From Enterovibrio norvegicus DSM 15893 (GTDB lineage: Bacteria; Pseudomonadota; Gammaproteobacteria; Enterobacterales; Vibrionaceae): a stretch of 64,000 nucleotides of DNA. The notes beneath the pieces were generated by a model. The model made no database searches. It saw only the letters and a list, made by a program, of their open reading frames with translations, and was not told the DNA's origin. Location: positions 1-64,000 of the forward strand of contig NZ_FOWR01000002.1 of assembly GCF_900115495.1 (NCBI RefSeq), written 5' to 3'. Below are positions 27,157 to 37,441 of this stretch, piece after piece. The translations under genes were made by a program, and so were the position numbers. The stretch's first letter is position 1; the number at the start of each line of letters is the position of its first letter.

Positions 27157-28215
27157 ATGACAGTCAGTAAAGAAAACAGAGACAATCAATCACCTTCATT
27201 TCCACCGAAGAAAAAGCCAAAGGTTACTGTTGTTGAAGTTGCCGAAGCGGCAGGTGTTTCTGTCTCTGCGGTCTCTCGCGCGTTTAACCCTGACGCCAGC
27301 ATTTCTCGCCCTTTGCGTGAGAAAGTGTTTAAGGCGGCAGCGGCACTGAATTACAAACCTAACCGACTAGCACGAGGTATAAAGTCTCGTTCGAGTTTGG
27401 TTGGCATATTGATGACAGACTTTAATAACCCCTTCTATCTGCCTATTTTGTCTCGCTTTACCTCTGAAATTCAAAACAGGAGCTGCCATAGCCTCCTGAT
27501 CCATGTTGATGGCGATATGGACATTCAAGAAGCTGTTGAGCTGGTCATGGAATACAACGTTGATGGTTTGATCATTACGTCTGCGAGCCTTCCAAAAGAG
27601 CTGGTTGATGCGTGCCGTTCACAGAACACTCCGGCGGTTATTTTCGGCCGAGATTCCAGTGAAAACAGTGTCACGGTTGTAAGCTGTGACAATGTCTTGG
27701 CAGGCAACATGGCGGCAGACATGTTATTAGATGCGGGTTATACCAAACCAGCGTTTGTTGCGGGTCCTGTTGGCACATCCGCTACCATCGATCGCCAACG
27801 CGGTTTCATCAGTCGCTTGATGGAGCGAGGCTGCAATCAATGGCAAGTTATCGAAGGGGGTGAGTTCAGCTACGACGCTGGGTATGACGCTACGCTTCGT
27901 ATGTTTAAGAGTGTAGAACGTCCAGATGCCTTGTTCTACGCCGATGACATCATGGCGTGTGGTGGTATGGACGCACTGCGTTATGACTTGGGATTGCGCG
28001 TGCCTGAAGACGTGGGTGTGATGGGTGTGGATGATATTCGTTTGGCAAACAGTCGTTCCTATGATCTATCGACTATTCGTCAACCAAACGAAGAAATGAT
28101 CCAACGTACAATAGATGCGTTGTTTGAACATATTTCTGATCCGCATTTACCACCGCAATCTATTACTCTGCCGTGTGAACCGGTTGAGCGAGGCTCAACG
28201 AAGAAGAGCAAGTAA
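27157..28215 (+). CDS. LacI-family transcriptional regulator, probable inositol regulator
   Basis: 352 residues. An N-terminal basic tail (~25 residues) precedes the LacI helix-turn-helix (VVEVAEAAGVSVSAVSRAFN) and hinge (YKPNRLARGI). A periplasmic-binding-protein-like effector domain follows (VGILMTDFNNPFYLPILSRF..., VMGVDDIRLANSRSYDLSTIRQP). It likely binds the palindromes at 22437, 42239 and 27058 and responds to an inositol-pathway metabolite. Known inositol regulators are more often RpiR or DeoR type, so the assignment rests on location and operator geometry. Confidence 0.88.
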   Translation: MTVSKENRDNQSPSFPPKKKPKVTVVEVAEAAGVSVSAVSRAFNPDASISRPLREKVFKAAAALNYKPNRLARGIKSRSSLVGILMTDFNNPFYLPILSRFTSEIQNRSCHSLLIHVDGDMDIQEAVELVMEYNVDGLIITSASLPKELVDACRSQNTPAVIFGRDSSENSVTVVSCDNVLAGNMAADMLLDAGYTKPAFVAGPVGTSATIDRQRGFISRLMERGCNQWQVIEGGEFSYDAGYDATLRMFKSVERPDALFYADDIMACGGMDALRYDLGLRVPEDVGVMGVDDIRLANSRSYDLSTIRQPNEEMIQRTIDALFEHISDPHLPPQSITLPCEPVERGSTKKSK

Positions 28216-28266
28216 GCGACAATACTGGTAGCATACGCCCCGGTTTTTCTCTTAATTACGCTTTAT

Positions 28267-28770
28267 ATGAATCCGACTTTACGCTATCTAAATGGTTACC
28301 CCGAGCACCTGACTTCGCAAGTAGAGCAGCTTGTTGAGAAAGGGACGCTCGGCGCATGGCTTAAACAACGTTACCCGCATAACCACAACATAACGTCTGA
28401 GAAGGCTCTGTATGATTATGTGGTTGGCATAAAAAACCAATACCTGAAAAAGTCTTCACCGCTGAGCAAAGTTGCTTACGACGGTAAGATTCACGTGGTG
28501 AATAATGCTCTAGGGTTACACAGCTTTGTGTCCCGGGTGCACGGTGGCAAACTAAAAGCAAAAAACGAAATTCGTATTGCTTCTATGTTCAAAGACGCGC
28601 CTGAGGCTTTCCTTAGAATGTTAGTGGTGCATGAACTTGCGCACCTCAAAGAGAAAGATCACAACAAGGCGTTTTATCAGCTTTGTTGCCACATGGAGCC
28701 GGATTACCACCAATTCGAATTTGATGCGCGCTTGTATCTGATCCATTTGGAAAGCGAGAAGCAAAAATAA
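28267..28770 (+). CDS. YgjP-like metal-dependent hydrolase (M48-type)
   Basis: 167 residues with the zinc motif VVHELAHLKEKDHNKAFY near 117-134, typical of the YgjP/WLM metallopeptidase group. Cytoplasmic, no signal peptide. The substrate is unknown. It stands between the regulator and a bidirectional terminator and probably has nothing to do with inositol. Confidence 0.85.
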   Translation: MNPTLRYLNGYPEHLTSQVEQLVEKGTLGAWLKQRYPHNHNITSEKALYDYVVGIKNQYLKKSSPLSKVAYDGKIHVVNNALGLHSFVSRVHGGKLKAKNEIRIASMFKDAPEAFLRMLVVHELAHLKEKDHNKAFYQLCCHMEPDYHQFEFDARLYLIHLESEKQK

Positions 28771-28810
28771 CAATTCGCTGGAAAGCACAAAGCACAAAGC
28801 AGCAAACAGA

Positions 28811-28838
28811 AAAAACGCGCCTTATTGGGCGCGTTTTT
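28811..28838. terminator. Bidirectional intrinsic terminator
   Basis: AAAAACGCGCC-N6-GGCGCGTTTTT: a GC stem of six pairs flanked by A5 and T5, between two convergent genes (YgjP-like and chemoreceptor). Confidence 0.92.
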
Positions 28839-28856
28839 GTTTGTTAAAACCTGCGA

Positions 28857-30812
28857 TTAACCGAGTGAAAACTTCCCCACAATGTCATTCACACTGCGGG
28901 TGATTGACGTTAAGCCGCTTGCTTCTTTTGACAGCGTATCTGCGCCCGACGCCGTATTTTTCGCCAATGTGTTGAGTTCATCTAAAGATTGGTTGATGTT
29001 CACGACGACGGCATTCTGTTCTTCAGCAGCAACAGCGATTTGATTGTTCATGTCACGAATGCTCGCCACAGACTCGGTAATCGACACAAATGCTTCTCGC
29101 GTTTTGTTGGCTTTCTCAGACGTATCCGAGGCTTCTTTCGTGCTAACGCGCATCGAATCCACAGAGCGTTTAGATTCACTTTGTAAACGCAATATTAACT
29201 CTTGGATCTCTTCGGTGCTTTGCTGCGTTCTGCTTGCAAGGTTTCGCACTTCATCCGCAACCACCGCAAACCCGCGTCCTTGTTCACCTGCACGCGCTGC
29301 CTCAATTGCAGCATTCAGCGCCAGCAAGTTGGTTTGCTCTGCAATACCGCGAATAACTTCAAGGATACTTCCTACGTTCTTGGTTTCATTTTCCAAGTTT
29401 TCAATGATTTCACTCACATCACCCATGTTCGTCACTAAAGAGTCGATACTGGCACGGGTCTGATCAAGCACGGTTTGGCCTTGGTGAGCATGGCTGTCTG
29501 CTTGATTGGCTAATTCTGATGCTTGTTGCGCGTTTTGAGAAATGTTGTCCACGGTTTGCGTGAGTTCATGCATGGCTTTTGAGGTTTGACCTAACTGATT
29601 GGCCTGAGACTCTGAGTTACTTGCGGTGTCTTTTGTTACGTCAACCAAGGTATTCGAGGCCCCGCTCAAGGTGTCGAGAGATGTCCTTAACTGGGTGACG
29701 ATGTCGCGTAAGTTTGTACTCATGTCTCCCATAGCAGCATAAATACCCGTGGCATTTTTCGTGTTTGAAAAATCTTGGGTGAGGTCGCCTTGTGCAATGT
29801 TACGCGCCATGTTTTCAATGTTTCGCGGTTCTCCCCCAATCGGCATACGGATCGCTTTCGCTACCATGATGCTAAGAATAATCCCCACAACAATGGCAAT
29901 GGCTGATGCGATCATGACAAATTGAACAGCGGCTTCGCTATCACTTTGAGCCTCAGGGCCAAGGGTGTCCTGTGAACTTCGGATCGACGCTTTAAAATCA
30001 CTTAAATTTGTGGTGACTTGAGGACCAATCACATCCAAGATGTTTGAAATGCGATCGTTGCGCTTAATAATGATATCTGCGGTGCCTTTAAGCGCAGAAA
30101 TATACGTGCGGTGTGCTTTTGAAAAGGCGTCAGAGCGTTGAATATCAGCTTGAGATATAGAAATGCGCTTAAGAGAACTGAGAGGCACGAGAAGGTTGTT
30201 CAATTCCGATAATGAACGTTTTAGGTCTGCTTCTGAATTACTGATCAGGAATTTCGCCGCAAACAATCGACCGAGCAGAAGCTTCTCTTGGATCTGTGAT
30301 GCATAGTAAAGCGGTTCGACCGCCCCCATCAGCTCCGCGTCTTTGATCACTTCTGTCATTATCTGACGCATCTGCAGGCCATTAGGATCAAGTTGGCTTG
30401 AGACGAGCGCATTACGGTCTTGAAAGTCTTTCACTACCAATGGAAACGTTTGGCTGTATGTTTGCAGCAGTTTCTTCGATTCTTCGAGCTCAAGAATACG
30501 GTCGGGGGCTGTCTCATGAGAAAGGATAGAGTCAATGAGTGTGTCTATTCGGGCCATATCCGCTTGAACTTTCTCAACCTGAGCGGCGTTTTGATTCTTT
30601 AAGAACTTTAATACGCCAAGTCGGGCACTCAGCAAGGTAGATTGTGCTTCGCTAGCTTCATTGGAGCTGCGCGCAAGCCCACGGTAATCGGTAAAGTTCT
30701 TGTACCCTTCAGAAAGCCCACTATAGCCAATAACAGACACCACGAGTAGCAAGGCAAGGACGGCAGAGAACGAAATCGTTAACTGTTGCCCCAGTCTCAA
30801 GTTACTTAGCAT
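28857..30812 (-). CDS. Methyl-accepting chemotaxis protein
   Basis: 651 residues from ATG 30812 (GGAGA upstream). TM1 ~14-36, a ~265-residue helical periplasmic region and TM2 ~300-325 suggest a helical-bimodular (HBM) type sensor. A HAMP domain ([21 protein letters not shown]) and the conserved signalling tip ([35 protein letters not shown]) follow. It steers swimming by signalling to CheA. HBM receptors known elsewhere sense organic acids. It lies near the inositol genes, but no regulatory link is visible. Confidence 0.93.
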   Translation of the reverse strand: MLSNLRLGQQLTISFSAVLALLLVVSVIGYSGLSEGYKNFTDYRGLARSSNEASEAQSTLLSARLGVLKFLKNQNAAQVEKVQADMARIDTLIDSILSHETAPDRILELEESKKLLQTYSQTFPLVVKDFQDRNALVSSQLDPNGLQMRQIMTEVIKDAELMGAVEPLYYASQIQEKLLLGRLFAAKFLISNSEADLKRSLSELNNLLVPLSSLKRISISQADIQRSDAFSKAHRTYISALKGTADIIIKRNDRISNILDVIGPQVTTNLSDFKASIRSSQDTLGPEAQSDSEAAVQFVMIASAIAIVVGIILSIMVAKAIRMPIGGEPRNIENMARNIAQGDLTQDFSNTKNATGIYAAMGDMSTNLRDIVTQLRTSLDTLSGASNTLVDVTKDTASNSESQANQLGQTSKAMHELTQTVDNISQNAQQASELANQADSHAHQGQTVLDQTRASIDSLVTNMGDVSEIIENLENETKNVGSILEVIRGIAEQTNLLALNAAIEAARAGEQGRGFAVVADEVRNLASRTQQSTEEIQELILRLQSESKRSVDSMRVSTKEASDTSEKANKTREAFVSITESVASIRDMNNQIAVAAEEQNAVVVNINQSLDELNTLAKNTASGADTLSKEASGLTSITRSVNDIVGKFSLG

Positions 30813-31553
30813 TGATACTTCTCCCCAAAGACAATCCAAACATTACGAAAATTAATTGACCTATTAACAATTAGCTCAAAAATGAGTCATACACTATGCC
30901 ATTCCTTTAATTTCGCGGGGTGTGGATAGACTTTTGATATGCGGAATGGCCTTGTCGATAATATTGTCGCGACATCGAAAAAATATAACCTACTGTTTTA
31001 TATTGATTTAAATTTGTTGAACTGATGGCTATATGGCAAACAAGTAACATTACTACATTGGTTGATGGCGGGGATGCTGGATGACTAAACAGTCATACGC
31101 ATTTTGTCTAATTTGAGTTTGGGCTTTCGATGTTTTCTCACGCTACAAAGTCGGCATTTTAATAGCGGCTTTAAATTTTCATGCTCGAATGTCAAACAAA
31201 ACACCTTTGTCGGCATGGCCATTTTCATGAGCAAGTATTCACCTTTGCCTCATTTTTACTCATTCTTATTTCATCTTACTTTCCATTACAAAATCAAACT
31301 AACCTAAAAAGTTTCTCATTCTTCGGCGTGATTATTAAACTAACTTGCGTGTCAAACCTTGCCATAAGGCGTCTCGTCATTAATTCTCACGTCTCAAATG
31401 AGACTAATTTATTGTTAGTAATCTCTAATATTAGACATTCTTAATTGTGGGTATGAATGTGTAAATTAATTGGCGATTCTAGCGTTTAAATTAAATTCAA
31501 ATACCACGCTTACGAAAAACGTAATGCAGTCTTTATCTAAAGGGTTTTAGATT
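30813..31553. other. Long AT-rich region before the first RTX gene
   Basis: 741 bases. No convincing gene; a 67-codon frame at 31104 lacks a ribosome site and any recognisable pattern. A short palindrome GTCTCAAATGAGAC lies at 31391-31404. Its flank TCACGTCTCA reappears inverted (TGAGACGTGA) at 33876 before the second RTX gene, which may be a shared regulatory site or chance. Confidence 0.5.
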
Positions 31554-33350
31554 ATGCGCAGATTAGTCAGTTTATTTTCATGGGTATCAGGTTTATTCAT
31601 GATGCTCTCTCTTGGAAACAGTGCGTTGGCAAGTGACACTCCTCAAGGTTGTATTGTGAGTCTTGAGACGGGTGCTGAATATTGTTTGCCTGTGGGTAAA
31701 CGTTCAGGCTATTCATTACCAAGCTGGATTCGCTCTCATGAGGTTTATGTGCAAGCAGAAGAAGGTACCGCAGTGATGTTGTCTGACTGGGACAACTTGT
31801 CTTATAACCGTCTCGCGGTATTTGAAGGCACAACAACGAACCGTGAGTTGACTAATGTTCGTGCTTACAATGGTCAAAATCTCGATTTTTCTGCGCCACG
31901 TTCAATGCGTGTTGTCGCAAGCAACAAAAAACTTGGCTGTATTGTTAGTAAGCAAACGGGCGACAAGTACTGTCTACCTGTTGGCAAGCGCTCAGGTTAT
32001 TCACTACCAAGCTGGATTTACGCACACGAAGTTTACGTGCAGGCGTCTGAAGGTACTGGGGTGATGTTGTCTGACTGGGATAACTTGTCATACAACCGTC
32101 TTGCCGTGTTCTCTGGCACTGTTGAAAACAACAAAATGACAAATGTTCGTGCTTACAACGGGCAAAACCTCGATTTCTCATCTCCACGTTCAATGCGCGT
32201 TGTTGCGAACAGTGCACCTTTGGGCTGTATCGTCAGTCTAGAAACAGGTGAAAGATACTGCCTACCTGTAGGTCAGCGCTCAGGTTACTCCCTACCGAGC
32301 TGGATCAAATCGCACGAAGTGTATGTTGAGCCGTCTGAAGGTACTGCGGTAATGCTCTCAGATTGGGATAACCTTTCTTACAATCGTTTGGGCATTTTTA
32401 ACTGCGCGACACCGAACCGTCAGCTAGAAAATGTGAAAGCACGTAATGGTCAGAACCTCGATTTTTCTACCCCTCGTTCAATGCGTGTTATTGCAGGTAC
32501 CACAGCTTCTGACCAAGTGATTAAAGGTACAGCAGGCGATGATGTGCTTTATGGTTGTTCGGGTAATGACACCATTACAGGTTTTAACGGCAATGACACT
32601 ATTTACGGTGGTGCAGGTAATGACACCATCAATGGTAGCAATGGTGATGATGTTCTCCATGGCGGCTCGGGCAACGATAAGTTGTTTGGCGCGGGTGGTA
32701 ATGATGCGCTTTACGGTGATGCGGGTAACGATGTCCTCCAAGCTGGTTACGATGATGATATCGTGATGGATGGTGGCACGGGTCTCGACCTTTACATTGG
32801 TAGTGAAGGCAACGACACCATGTTCTTTGACCAAGAAGACTTTTCGAATACAGCCTTCCTGACTCAAAATGGCAATATTTATACGGGCGACCGAGGTTTT
32901 GATAAATTAGTCGTTAATAGCGACGCTAACATCGATTTCTCGGGACACTCCTATTTCCAAGATGGCCGTAATCCAGGCGTTAAAGTGATCGCACAAGTTG
33001 AAGCTATCGTTGCTAATGCCGGCAATCAAACAGTCACCGTCAATGCCAACTCGGTTTTCTCACAATCTGATGATATTCAGATTGAAACAAACGTTAACCC
33101 AGGTGATTGGAAAGGTTTTGTCGCTTACTTGGGTTCTGGTAATGATACATTGAATGTGGAAACGGGCATTTGGCAATACAATGCAAGCGCTTCTGCGTCA
33201 GTCACGCTTTCTACTGCCATGATCGAATTCATGGGACTGAGCTTTGCCCAAGTGACTGAGCTACGTGCTTACGTTTTCACTTATGCAGACAAAAAGATCA
33301 CCGTTTGGAGTGATGCAGAGTTCATTCAAACTAACGGAAACAACATCTAG
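31554..33350 (+). CDS. Secreted RTX protein with three crystallin-like repeats
   Basis: 598 residues. A Sec-type signal peptide (1-27, ending NSALA). Three near-identical 96-residue repeats begin at ~32, 128 and 224, each with GCIVS...YCLP (a possible disulfide), RSGYSLPSWI and VMLSDWDNLSYNRL. The last motif recalls bacterial beta/gamma-crystallin calcium sites, but I would not insist. About seven RTX nonapeptides (GGAGNDTI type) span ~325-405. The last ~190 residues form a module shared with the genes at 33990 and 37442. Probably a calcium-binding matrix or surface protein. The Sec signal plus RTX block is an unusual combination. Confidence 0.85.
   Translation: MRRLVSLFSWVSGLFMMLSLGNSALASDTPQGCIVSLETGAEYCLPVGKRSGYSLPSWIRSHEVYVQAEEGTAVMLSDWDNLSYNRLAVFEGTTTNRELTNVRAYNGQNLDFSAPRSMRVVASNKKLGCIVSKQTGDKYCLPVGKRSGYSLPSWIYAHEVYVQASEGTGVMLSDWDNLSYNRLAVFSGTVENNKMTNVRAYNGQNLDFSSPRSMRVVANSAPLGCIVSLETGERYCLPVGQRSGYSLPSWIKSHEVYVEPSEGTAVMLSDWDNLSYNRLGIFNCATPNRQLENVKARNGQNLDFSTPRSMRVIAGTTASDQVIKGTAGDDVLYGCSGNDTITGFNGNDTIYGGAGNDTINGSNGDDVLHGGSGNDKLFGAGGNDALYGDAGNDVLQAGYDDDIVMDGGTGLDLYIGSEGNDTMFFDQEDFSNTAFLTQNGNIYTGDRGFDKLVVNSDANIDFSGHSYFQDGRNPGVKVIAQVEAIVANAGNQTVTVNANSVFSQSDDIQIETNVNPGDWKGFVAYLGSGNDTLNVETGIWQYNASASASVTLSTAMIEFMGLSFAQVTELRAYVFTYADKKITVWSDAEFIQTNGNNI
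31647..32510 (+). repeat. Three in-frame 288-bp repeats
   Basis: Units start at 31647, 31935 and 32223, each encoding 96 residues with about 75-80 percent similarity by eye. Codon differences between units show they are not very recent copies. Confidence 0.85.
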
Positions 33351-33371
33351 TATTTCGAATTAGCGAATATG

Positions 33372-33402
33372 GCCCAACACGAGTTCGTGTTGGGCTTTTT
33401 TA
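33372..33402 (+). terminator. Intrinsic terminator after the first RTX gene
   Basis: GCCCAACACGA-GT-TCGTGTTGGGC (33372-33395) with seven Ts after it. A very strong 11-base-pair stem. Confidence 0.93.
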
Positions 33403-33989
33403 TTTTCAGTGCACTGCATCTAGGTTTATAGGCTGTTTTTTTGTGAAAACCGCAGGGACTGTAAAATTCTGACTATTTTTCTAGTCTCATTATCACGGAA
33501 ATACGATTGGGTGGGTCAAAAAAATAGAGAAATTGAAGTATGAGTAAGGACTTAAAAATAGACATGTCTGTATACATTATTGGATTTTAGGTTGTCAAAA
33601 TTATAATATTTGTTCTTTATCACACTTCTACAGTCAATACTCATTAAGTGATAAGGAAAAGTGATTTATGTGTTTCACAATGGAAACGTGTGAAATTAAT
33701 ATGAATCATTCTTTATTGGTACTTTTGTTCATGCATCGCTCGTTATGGTTAGGCTGTGGAATTAGACCCTATCCCTGAGATTACGCTGATCATCTCTTCT
33801 ATCTATTGTAAGACACCTCCTCATCGTAAAAACTGAGCTGAACAAACAAGAGTTCAATTTTACACCTCTCTTAGATGAGACGTGAATTTCTAACTAAGTT
33901 CAGGTTGCATAAGCAGTGTGATGTCGGTGGGTGATAACCACTCCTGCTTTTTGACCAAATGAACACAGTCGAAAATAGAGGATGAAGTG
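33403..33989. other. AT-rich leader before the second RTX gene
   Basis: About 590 bases without a supported gene. Rich in A/T runs, consistent with an H-NS-type silenced or long-leader promoter. Contains TGAGACGTGA (33876-33885), noted also upstream of the first RTX gene in inverted form. Confidence 0.45.
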
Positions 33990-36764
33990 ATGTCGAAGAT
34001 TACAGGGACTAGCGGTTCAGATTTTTTGTACGGTTCAGGCGCGTCTGGCGAAAACCTCCTAATGAACGGTGATTTTGAAGCTTGGGGTGACGATGGCAAC
34101 AGAAAATGGGGACTGTTCGCTGACAATCAAGTTGCTGGCTGGTATACGCCGGGCAGCATGTCAATTGAGCTTCAACAGGGCTCTTTCGGTGGCACGCCAT
34201 ACACACCTTCTAACAACACTGTTCTAGAGCTTGATTCAACCGGTAATACATGGGTTCAACAAGACATTGACGTGACGGAACTGGCAGAAGATGGCGACGT
34301 TTCTTTAAGCCTGTCTTTTGACTATGCAAACCGCTACAAAGGCGACAACCACGCGACGAGCCAATTCGAAGTGAAGGTGATGGATAACGAAGGCAACGTG
34401 CTTTACAGCAAGTACTTCGACAACACCCAATCTAATGAAAGCTACCAAAATTTTGAGGTCGATTTCTCTGTTCCTGCTGGCACAGATGGCATTTCACTTC
34501 GCTTTGAAGGTAAAGGCCAATCTGACAGCTACGGCGCATTGATCGACAACGTATCAGTGTCTCAATCTGAAACGGGCGATCTTGACGACATCATCAACGG
34601 CCTTGAAGGTAACGACACGATTCACGGTGGTGAGGGTGACGATACGCTCATCGGCGGCAATGGCGACGATACCATCGAAGGTGGTGAAGGTGCTGACACA
34701 ATTTACGGTAACGACGGTGTGCACGGTAACGGTGCACGTGAACTACTTATAAATGGTGATTTTGAAGATTGGGGTGATAACGCAGGCAACAAGTGGGGCT
34801 TGTTCCATGATCACCAAGTGACGGGTTGGTATACACCTGGCACTAACCTGATTGAACTTCAACAAGGTCAGCATGGTGGCACGGCTTCAAACAGCGGTTC
34901 TAACACTGTGCTGGAACTAGACAGCCACAGAAATACGTGGGTTCAACAAGACGTTAATGTTCAAGGTTTGTCTTCAGACGGCGATGCGGTTCTTGAGCTT
35001 TCTTTTGATTACGCAAACCGTTACCGCGGCAGCGACACATCAACCAGCCAGTTTGAAGTAAAAGTCTTCGACCAAGAAGGCAAAGTCATTTACAGCCAGT
35101 ACTTCGACAACACGCAATCGAACGACCACTACGAGTCATTCACGGCAGATGTTGTTGTGCCACAAGGTGTGGACTTCATCTCTATCCGTTTTGAAGCGGA
35201 AGGCCGCTCAGACAGCTACGGTGCGCTGATTGACAATGTGTCACTTCAACAAAAAGTGAACAATGAAACAGACAACGACACCATCAATGGCGGCGCGGGT
35301 AACGATACTATCTACGGCGAACACGGTGATGATGTTATTGACGGCGGTACAGGCGATGACACCATTTTTGGTGGTACTGAGTTAAGCCAAACATTCGACC
35401 TACGTCATCAAGATGGCGCAACCATCTACGACGTTAAAGGCGAAGGTACTGTCACCATCAACGTGAGTGATTTCACGCACAGCGCAGCTTACAACAACAG
35501 CATTGGCTACTACGTGATTGATGAAAACGGCAACGTTGTTCGTGCAGCTGTTATCGCTGATAACGTGAAGAACATTTCTGAACTGTCTGTTGATATCGAT
35601 GTGTCTGGCGGTGAGTCATTCGGCATGTTCCTTATCCCTAACGGCGACCGCGCAGGTTTTGATGTGGGTGAAGTGACGCTGAACTTGTCCGGGACTAGTT
35701 CAACCGTTTCACAAGGTTCAAGCAGCTCTGTTGTTTATGTGGCGAATGCTGCTGAAAACGGCGACGGTAAAGACCACGAAACGGTTAATGGCAACACATC
35801 TGGCTGGGAAGATTTGTGGAACTTAGGTGACCGTGATTTCAACGACACCACATTCACTATTACTGTTTCTCAAGAGCAGAATTTTAGCGACAACGACACC
35901 ATCAATGGTGGTGAAGGTAACGACTACATCCACGGCGGTGACGGCGATGATGTGATTCGTGGCGACGAAGGTAACGACAACCTGATTGGTGGCCAAGGCA
36001 ACGACACCATCTACGGTGGAGCTGGCGATGATGTTATCAACGGTAGCCAAGGTGATGACGTTCTTTACGGCGGTGATGGCGACGATAAACTGTTTGGTGC
36101 GAGTGGTGATGATTCATTGTACGGCGGTGCAGGTAATGATGTTCTACAAGCTGGCTTTGAAGACGATATCATCATGGACGGTGGCGAAGGCCAAGACCTT
36201 TATATTGGTAGTGAAGGTAATGACACCATGTACTTCGACCAAGATGACTTCTCTGATTTATCGTTCCTAACAGCAAACAAGACGATTTATGTTGGCGACC
36301 GTGGTTTCGATAAGATCATCGTTGATGGCGATGCAAACATCGACTTCTCTGGTAAGTCATACGGTGTAATATCTGGTCCTAAGCCGATTGCACAAGTAGA
36401 AGCTGTTGTTGCGACAGACGATGGTGATCAGACGGTGACGGTTAACGCATTTGCGATTGATGCGCAGTCTGATAACTTCCAAACTACGACAAATGTCGAT
36501 CCAGGCAACTGGGACGGTTTTGTGGCTTATTTGGGTGAGGGTGATGACACGTTTAACCTTGAAGCTTTCAATTGGGATTACGAAGCTGATGCTGCACCTT
36601 CAGCAGAGCTTTCAGCAGAACAGATTGCCTTTATGGGATTGACTGACTCACAAGTGAGTGAATTGGATGCGTATGTGTTTACACAAGGTTCTAAAGCCAT
36701 CACGATTTGGACGGATGCGGAAAACATCCTGCAAGACGGTGATGATATTTTTAGCCTAACCTAA
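33990..36764 (+). CDS. Large RTX protein with two jelly-roll-like domains and a DUF4114-like domain
   Basis: 924 residues from ATG 33990 (AGAGGA seven bases upstream). No N-terminal signal peptide. Order: lectin-like domain (~21-192, LLMNGDFEAW...GWYTPG...IELQQG...YGALIDNVS), RTX repeats (~197-244), a second copy of the lectin-like domain (~249-421), RTX (~428-461), a DUF4114-like domain (~466-631, ending DRDFNDTTFTITV), RTX (~634-744) and a ~180-residue C-terminal module shared with the flanking RTX genes. Likely exported by a type I system and active as a calcium-dependent carbohydrate-binding or matrix protein. No transporter genes are nearby. Confidence 0.85.
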   Translation: MSKITGTSGSDFLYGSGASGENLLMNGDFEAWGDDGNRKWGLFADNQVAGWYTPGSMSIELQQGSFGGTPYTPSNNTVLELDSTGNTWVQQDIDVTELAEDGDVSLSLSFDYANRYKGDNHATSQFEVKVMDNEGNVLYSKYFDNTQSNESYQNFEVDFSVPAGTDGISLRFEGKGQSDSYGALIDNVSVSQSETGDLDDIINGLEGNDTIHGGEGDDTLIGGNGDDTIEGGEGADTIYGNDGVHGNGARELLINGDFEDWGDNAGNKWGLFHDHQVTGWYTPGTNLIELQQGQHGGTASNSGSNTVLELDSHRNTWVQQDVNVQGLSSDGDAVLELSFDYANRYRGSDTSTSQFEVKVFDQEGKVIYSQYFDNTQSNDHYESFTADVVVPQGVDFISIRFEAEGRSDSYGALIDNVSLQQKVNNETDNDTINGGAGNDTIYGEHGDDVIDGGTGDDTIFGGTELSQTFDLRHQDGATIYDVKGEGTVTINVSDFTHSAAYNNSIGYYVIDENGNVVRAAVIADNVKNISELSVDIDVSGGESFGMFLIPNGDRAGFDVGEVTLNLSGTSSTVSQGSSSSVVYVANAAENGDGKDHETVNGNTSGWEDLWNLGDRDFNDTTFTITVSQEQNFSDNDTINGGEGNDYIHGGDGDDVIRGDEGNDNLIGGQGNDTIYGGAGDDVINGSQGDDVLYGGDGDDKLFGASGDDSLYGGAGNDVLQAGFEDDIIMDGGEGQDLYIGSEGNDTMYFDQDDFSDLSFLTANKTIYVGDRGFDKIIVDGDANIDFSGKSYGVISGPKPIAQVEAVVATDDGDQTVTVNAFAIDAQSDNFQTTTNVDPGNWDGFVAYLGEGDDTFNLEAFNWDYEADAAPSAELSAEQIAFMGLTDSQVSELDAYVFTQGSKAITIWTDAENILQDGDDIFSLT

Positions 36765-36790
36765 TACTAATACCTTCATAGATAAATATT

Positions 36791-36819
36791 AAAGCCCAGC
36801 GAAGTGCTGGGCTTTTTAT
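36791..36819 (+). terminator. Intrinsic terminator after the second RTX gene
   Basis: AAAGCCCAGC-GAAGT-GCTGGGCTTT followed by TTATT; ten-pair stem. Confidence 0.9.
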
Positions 36820-37441
36820 TGTTTTCTGGTTTCTTTAAGGTGCCGTTTCGTTAATGGGTTGGTGTTTTTTGTGGTGTTTTTATTTACCGGGTATTGTACG
36901 GAATAATTGGAAGTGCTAAGTGAACCATTTGTCGACGTTTGAATGGGTGTTTATAACGGTTCTTATTAATCCCATCGTGTTATTATCAATATAAATCAGT
37001 ACCCTATAACTCGCTAATTTAGCGTCATCTATATCCCTTTTCTTTATTTTTAACTGTTATGTCCATTTTTCTTGCTTTCTATATCTAATTTATTTTTGTT
37101 TTTAGTCTATTCCGACAGTTGCTGGTGTGTATTCTTGGTATAGGTAATCTATGCAGTGTGCCTAATTATTTTTTCAAACTGATACTTTACTCATGTTTAT
37201 ATTGGTACTTCATTGCTCAACCTGAAAGATCTTATTAATTCAAGCAACTGACTTTGCTATGAACCTGCCCCAAACCCATTGTTTAACGATGTCTTATCTA
37301 TAAAACTGTTGTCACAGCAAGCGTGATATGAATGTTAGCTATCCCAAATATAAGTGCTGCATTGTAAGCAGGGCTGTTTATTGAAGATGTATGACTGTCA
37401 TTCGTTGGCGCGCATAAGACAGACAAGTGAGGGCAAAGGAA
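36820..37441. other. AT-rich leader before the third RTX gene
   Basis: About 620 bases, strongly AT-rich, no supported gene and no clear operator. It matches the pattern of long leaders before the other RTX genes. Confidence 0.45.

Noticed and set aside
31104-31307. 67-codon frame before the first RTX gene
   Set aside because: AT-rich, composition-driven hydrophobic sequence with no ribosome site.
32517-32770. Repeat array considered as CRISPR-like
   Set aside because: The periodic DNA encodes RTX nonapeptides in frame; there are no unique spacers and no cas genes.
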